Shown here piece by piece: positions 5,223 through 7,607 of a stretch of DNA of 7,607 bases. This DNA comes from Clostridiales bacterium (GTDB lineage: Bacteria > Bacillota_A > Clostridia > Oscillospirales > Oscillospiraceae). Below the pieces are notes generated by a model that was not told where the DNA came from, did not search any database, and worked only from the letters and a program-made list of their open reading frames with translations. Both the position numbers and the translations under genes were made by a program. The stretch spans positions 1-7,607 of the forward strand of contig JAAVHY010000037.1 of assembly GCA_014799485.1 (NCBI GenBank), written 5' to 3'. The stretch's first letter is position 1. The number at the start of each line of letters is the position of its first letter.

Positions 5223-5256
5223 AGTCCGCGCAGGTGTCATGACACCTGCGCGGACT
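5223..5256. promoter_or_regulatory. Perfect 34-bp palindrome, candidate NiaR operator
   Basis: The arm AGTCCGCGCAGGTGTCA (5223-5239) is followed without any spacer by its exact complement (5240-5256). It starts at the base after the -10 box and covers the expected transcription start, a classic repressor position. The inner part, AGGTGTCATGACACCT, differs at one central base from the 16-position core of the NiaR operator consensus reported for streptococci, as I remember it. NiaR is encoded at 3799-4308. In RNA from upstream it could also form a hairpin followed by TTACTTTTT, so it may help to end the XRE transcript. A different palindrome-binding repressor is not excluded. Confidence 0.7.
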
Positions 5257-5283
5257 TACTTTTTGAGTTAGAAGGTGAGGGAA

Positions 5284-6381
5284 ATGGAAAAGCTGAAAGC
5301 ATTCCTGAAACGTAAGGATATCGTCATCTCCGGCAGGCGCTACGGCATCGACGCCCTGGGGGCCATGGCCCAGGGCCTGTTCTGCTCTCTGCTCATCGGC
5401 ACCATCGTGAAAACGCTGGGGGAGCAGACGGGGCTGGCCTTCCTGGTGGACGTGGGCGACTACGCCTCCGCCATGAGCGGCGCGGCCATGGCTGTGGCCA
5501 TCGGCTGGGCGCTGAAGGCCCCGCCTATGGTGCTGTTCTCCCTGGTGACGGTGGGCCACGCCGCCAACGCCCTGGGCAGCATCACCCTGGACGGCGGCAA
5601 GGGGGCGGGCGGCCCGCTGGCGGTGCTGTTCATCGCCATCATCGCCGCCGAGTTTGGCAAGGCGGTCTCCAAGGAGACCAAGGTGGACATACTCGTCACC
5701 CCGCTGGTGACGATTTTGGTGGGCGTGGGGCTGTCCGCCCTGCTGGCCCCGGCCATCGGCACCGCCGCCACCGCCGTGGGCAGTATCACCCGTCTGGCTA
5801 CCGACGAGCAGCCTTTGCTGATGGGCGTACTGGTAAGCGTGGTCATCGGCATGGCGCTGACCCTGCCCATCTCCTCCGCCGCCATCTGCGCCGCGTTCAG
5901 CCTCACCGGGCTGGCGGGGGGCGCGGCGGTGGCGGGCTGCTGCGCCAACATGGTGGGCTTCGCCGTGCTGTCCTTTAAAGAGAACGGCTGGGGCGGCCTG
6001 GTGAGCCAGGGCCTGGGCACCTCCATGCTCCAGATGGGCAACATCGTGAAAAACCCGAAAATCTGGCTGCCCGCCATTTTGACCTCCGCCATCACCGGGC
6101 CCGTCGCCACCTGTGTGTTCCGGCTGGAGATGAACGGCCCCCCGGTATCCGCCGGCATGGGCACCTGCGGCCTGGTGGGCCAGATCGGCGTGTGGACGGG
6201 GTGGATCGCCCCCAGTGAGGACGCCATTGCCAACGGCGCGCTGGCCGTTGCCCCGGGGGCGGCGGAGTGGCTGGGCCTGATTGCCGTCTCCTTCGTGCTC
6301 CCGGCCCTGCTGTGCTGGCTCTTCGGCTTCCTGTTCCGGGAGATCGGCTGGATCAAAGAGGGCGATTTGAAGCTGGATTAA
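5284..6381 (+). CDS. EIIC-like membrane transporter (PTS_EIIC_2 type)
   Basis: A 365-aa integral membrane protein with about eight to ten hydrophobic segments (roughly 24-44, 62-82, 110-127, 134-160, 178-203, 207-228, 262-280, 290-308, 328-352). Small-residue-rich stretches such as YASAMSGAAMAVAIGWALKA and AAEFGKAVSKETKVDILVTP are what I recognise from the PTS_EIIC_2 family, often annotated as a PTS sugar transporter subunit IIC. No EIIA or EIIB domain with a phosphorylation site is in this protein or elsewhere in the window, so sugar phosphotransfer is doubtful. The ATG at 5284 is preferred over GTG at 5275 because AAGGTGA lies just upstream of the ATG. The gene is alone between its promoter/operator and a terminator. 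The NiaR-like operator suggests niacin or a related compound as substrate, which is inference. Confidence 0.87.
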   Translation: MEKLKAFLKRKDIVISGRRYGIDALGAMAQGLFCSLLIGTIVKTLGEQTGLAFLVDVGDYASAMSGAAMAVAIGWALKAPPMVLFSLVTVGHAANALGSITLDGGKGAGGPLAVLFIAIIAAEFGKAVSKETKVDILVTPLVTILVGVGLSALLAPAIGTAATAVGSITRLATDEQPLLMGVLVSVVIGMALTLPISSAAICAAFSLTGLAGGAAVAGCCANMVGFAVLSFKENGWGGLVSQGLGTSMLQMGNIVKNPKIWLPAILTSAITGPVATCVFRLEMNGPPVSAGMGTCGLVGQIGVWTGWIAPSEDAIANGALAVAPGAAEWLGLIAVSFVLPALLCWLFGFLFREIGWIKEGDLKLD

Positions 6382-6391
6382 ATCCTAAAAG

Positions 6392-6421
6392 AAAACCCCC
6401 GCCCATTTGGGCGGGGGTTTT
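6392..6421. terminator. Bidirectional intrinsic terminator between the transporter and tuf
   Basis: AAAACCCCCGCCC (6392-6404), loop ATTT, and the exact complement (6409-6421) ending in TTTT; the A-run on the left serves the minus strand. It is 10 nt past the transporter stop and 19 nt past the tuf stop, so both converging transcripts can end here. Confidence 0.93.
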
Positions 6422-6440
6422 AATTGCCTTATGAGTCGGA

Positions 6441-7607
<1,167 letters not shown>

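Noticed and set aside
5275..5286. GTG start three codons upstream for the EIIC-like gene
   Set aside because: It falls inside the AAGGTGAGG ribosome binding site, which is well placed for the ATG at 5284 instead.
5460..6356. 298-codon minus-strand frame opposite the EIIC-like gene
   Set aside because: Antisense shadow of a clear multi-pass membrane protein with its own promoter and terminator.

Overview
The window looks like chromosomal DNA from a GC-rich gut Firmicute, most likely Oscillospiraceae (Flavonifractor / Pseudoflavonifractor / Lawsonibacter-like). This is inferred from Firmicute-type genes (yqeG, a NiaR-type 3H regulator, a YqhT-like Xaa-Pro peptidase), strong AGGAGG-type ribosome binding sites, sigma-A promoters close to consensus, and high GC with AT-rich promoter islands. 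I saw no phage genes, transposase, CRISPR array or tRNA.

Layout, left to right. (1) 1-2153, minus strand: a tightly coupled operon of a YqeG-like HAD phosphatase, an endonuclease IV-like TIM-barrel protein and an M24 Xaa-Pro peptidase cut by the left edge. Neighbouring genes overlap by 4 and 14 bp. (2) 2154-2251: AT-rich divergent promoter region. (3) 2252-3022, plus: a 256-aa divergent GH18-fold protein, ending at a strong bidirectional terminator shared with the next, convergent gene. (4) 3062-3634, minus: a 190-aa protein with an N-terminal segment resembling the RRXRR/PLMP motif of IscB-type proteins, an alpha-helical rest and a tandemly duplicated C-terminus. (5) 3635-3798: two near-consensus promoters pointing in opposite directions with overlapping -35 boxes, framed by a 7-bp dyad. 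(6) 3799-4308, plus: a NiaR-type niacin-responsive repressor with all expected metal ligands. (7) 4309-4486: repeated hairpin element with a terminator. (8) 4487-5176, plus: an XRE-type regulator with two membrane segments. (9) 5177-5283: consensus promoter followed at once by a perfect 34-bp palindrome. (10) 5284-6381, plus: an EIIC-like (PTS_EIIC_2 type) membrane transporter. (11) A bidirectional terminator, then tuf (EF-Tu) on the minus strand, cut by the right edge about 11 codons short of its start.

Most interesting reading: the palindrome covering the transcription start of the EIIC-like gene closely resembles the published NiaR operator dyad (half-site around AGGTGTCA), and a complete niaR lies about 1 kb upstream. 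This suggests that the transporter is a niacin-regulated gene, possibly a niacin or related pyridine uptake protein of a kind different from NiaP (MFS) or NiaX (ECF). The operator match rests on a consensus recalled from memory and the substrate is inference. The other genes look like ordinary core or conserved-hypothetical genes.
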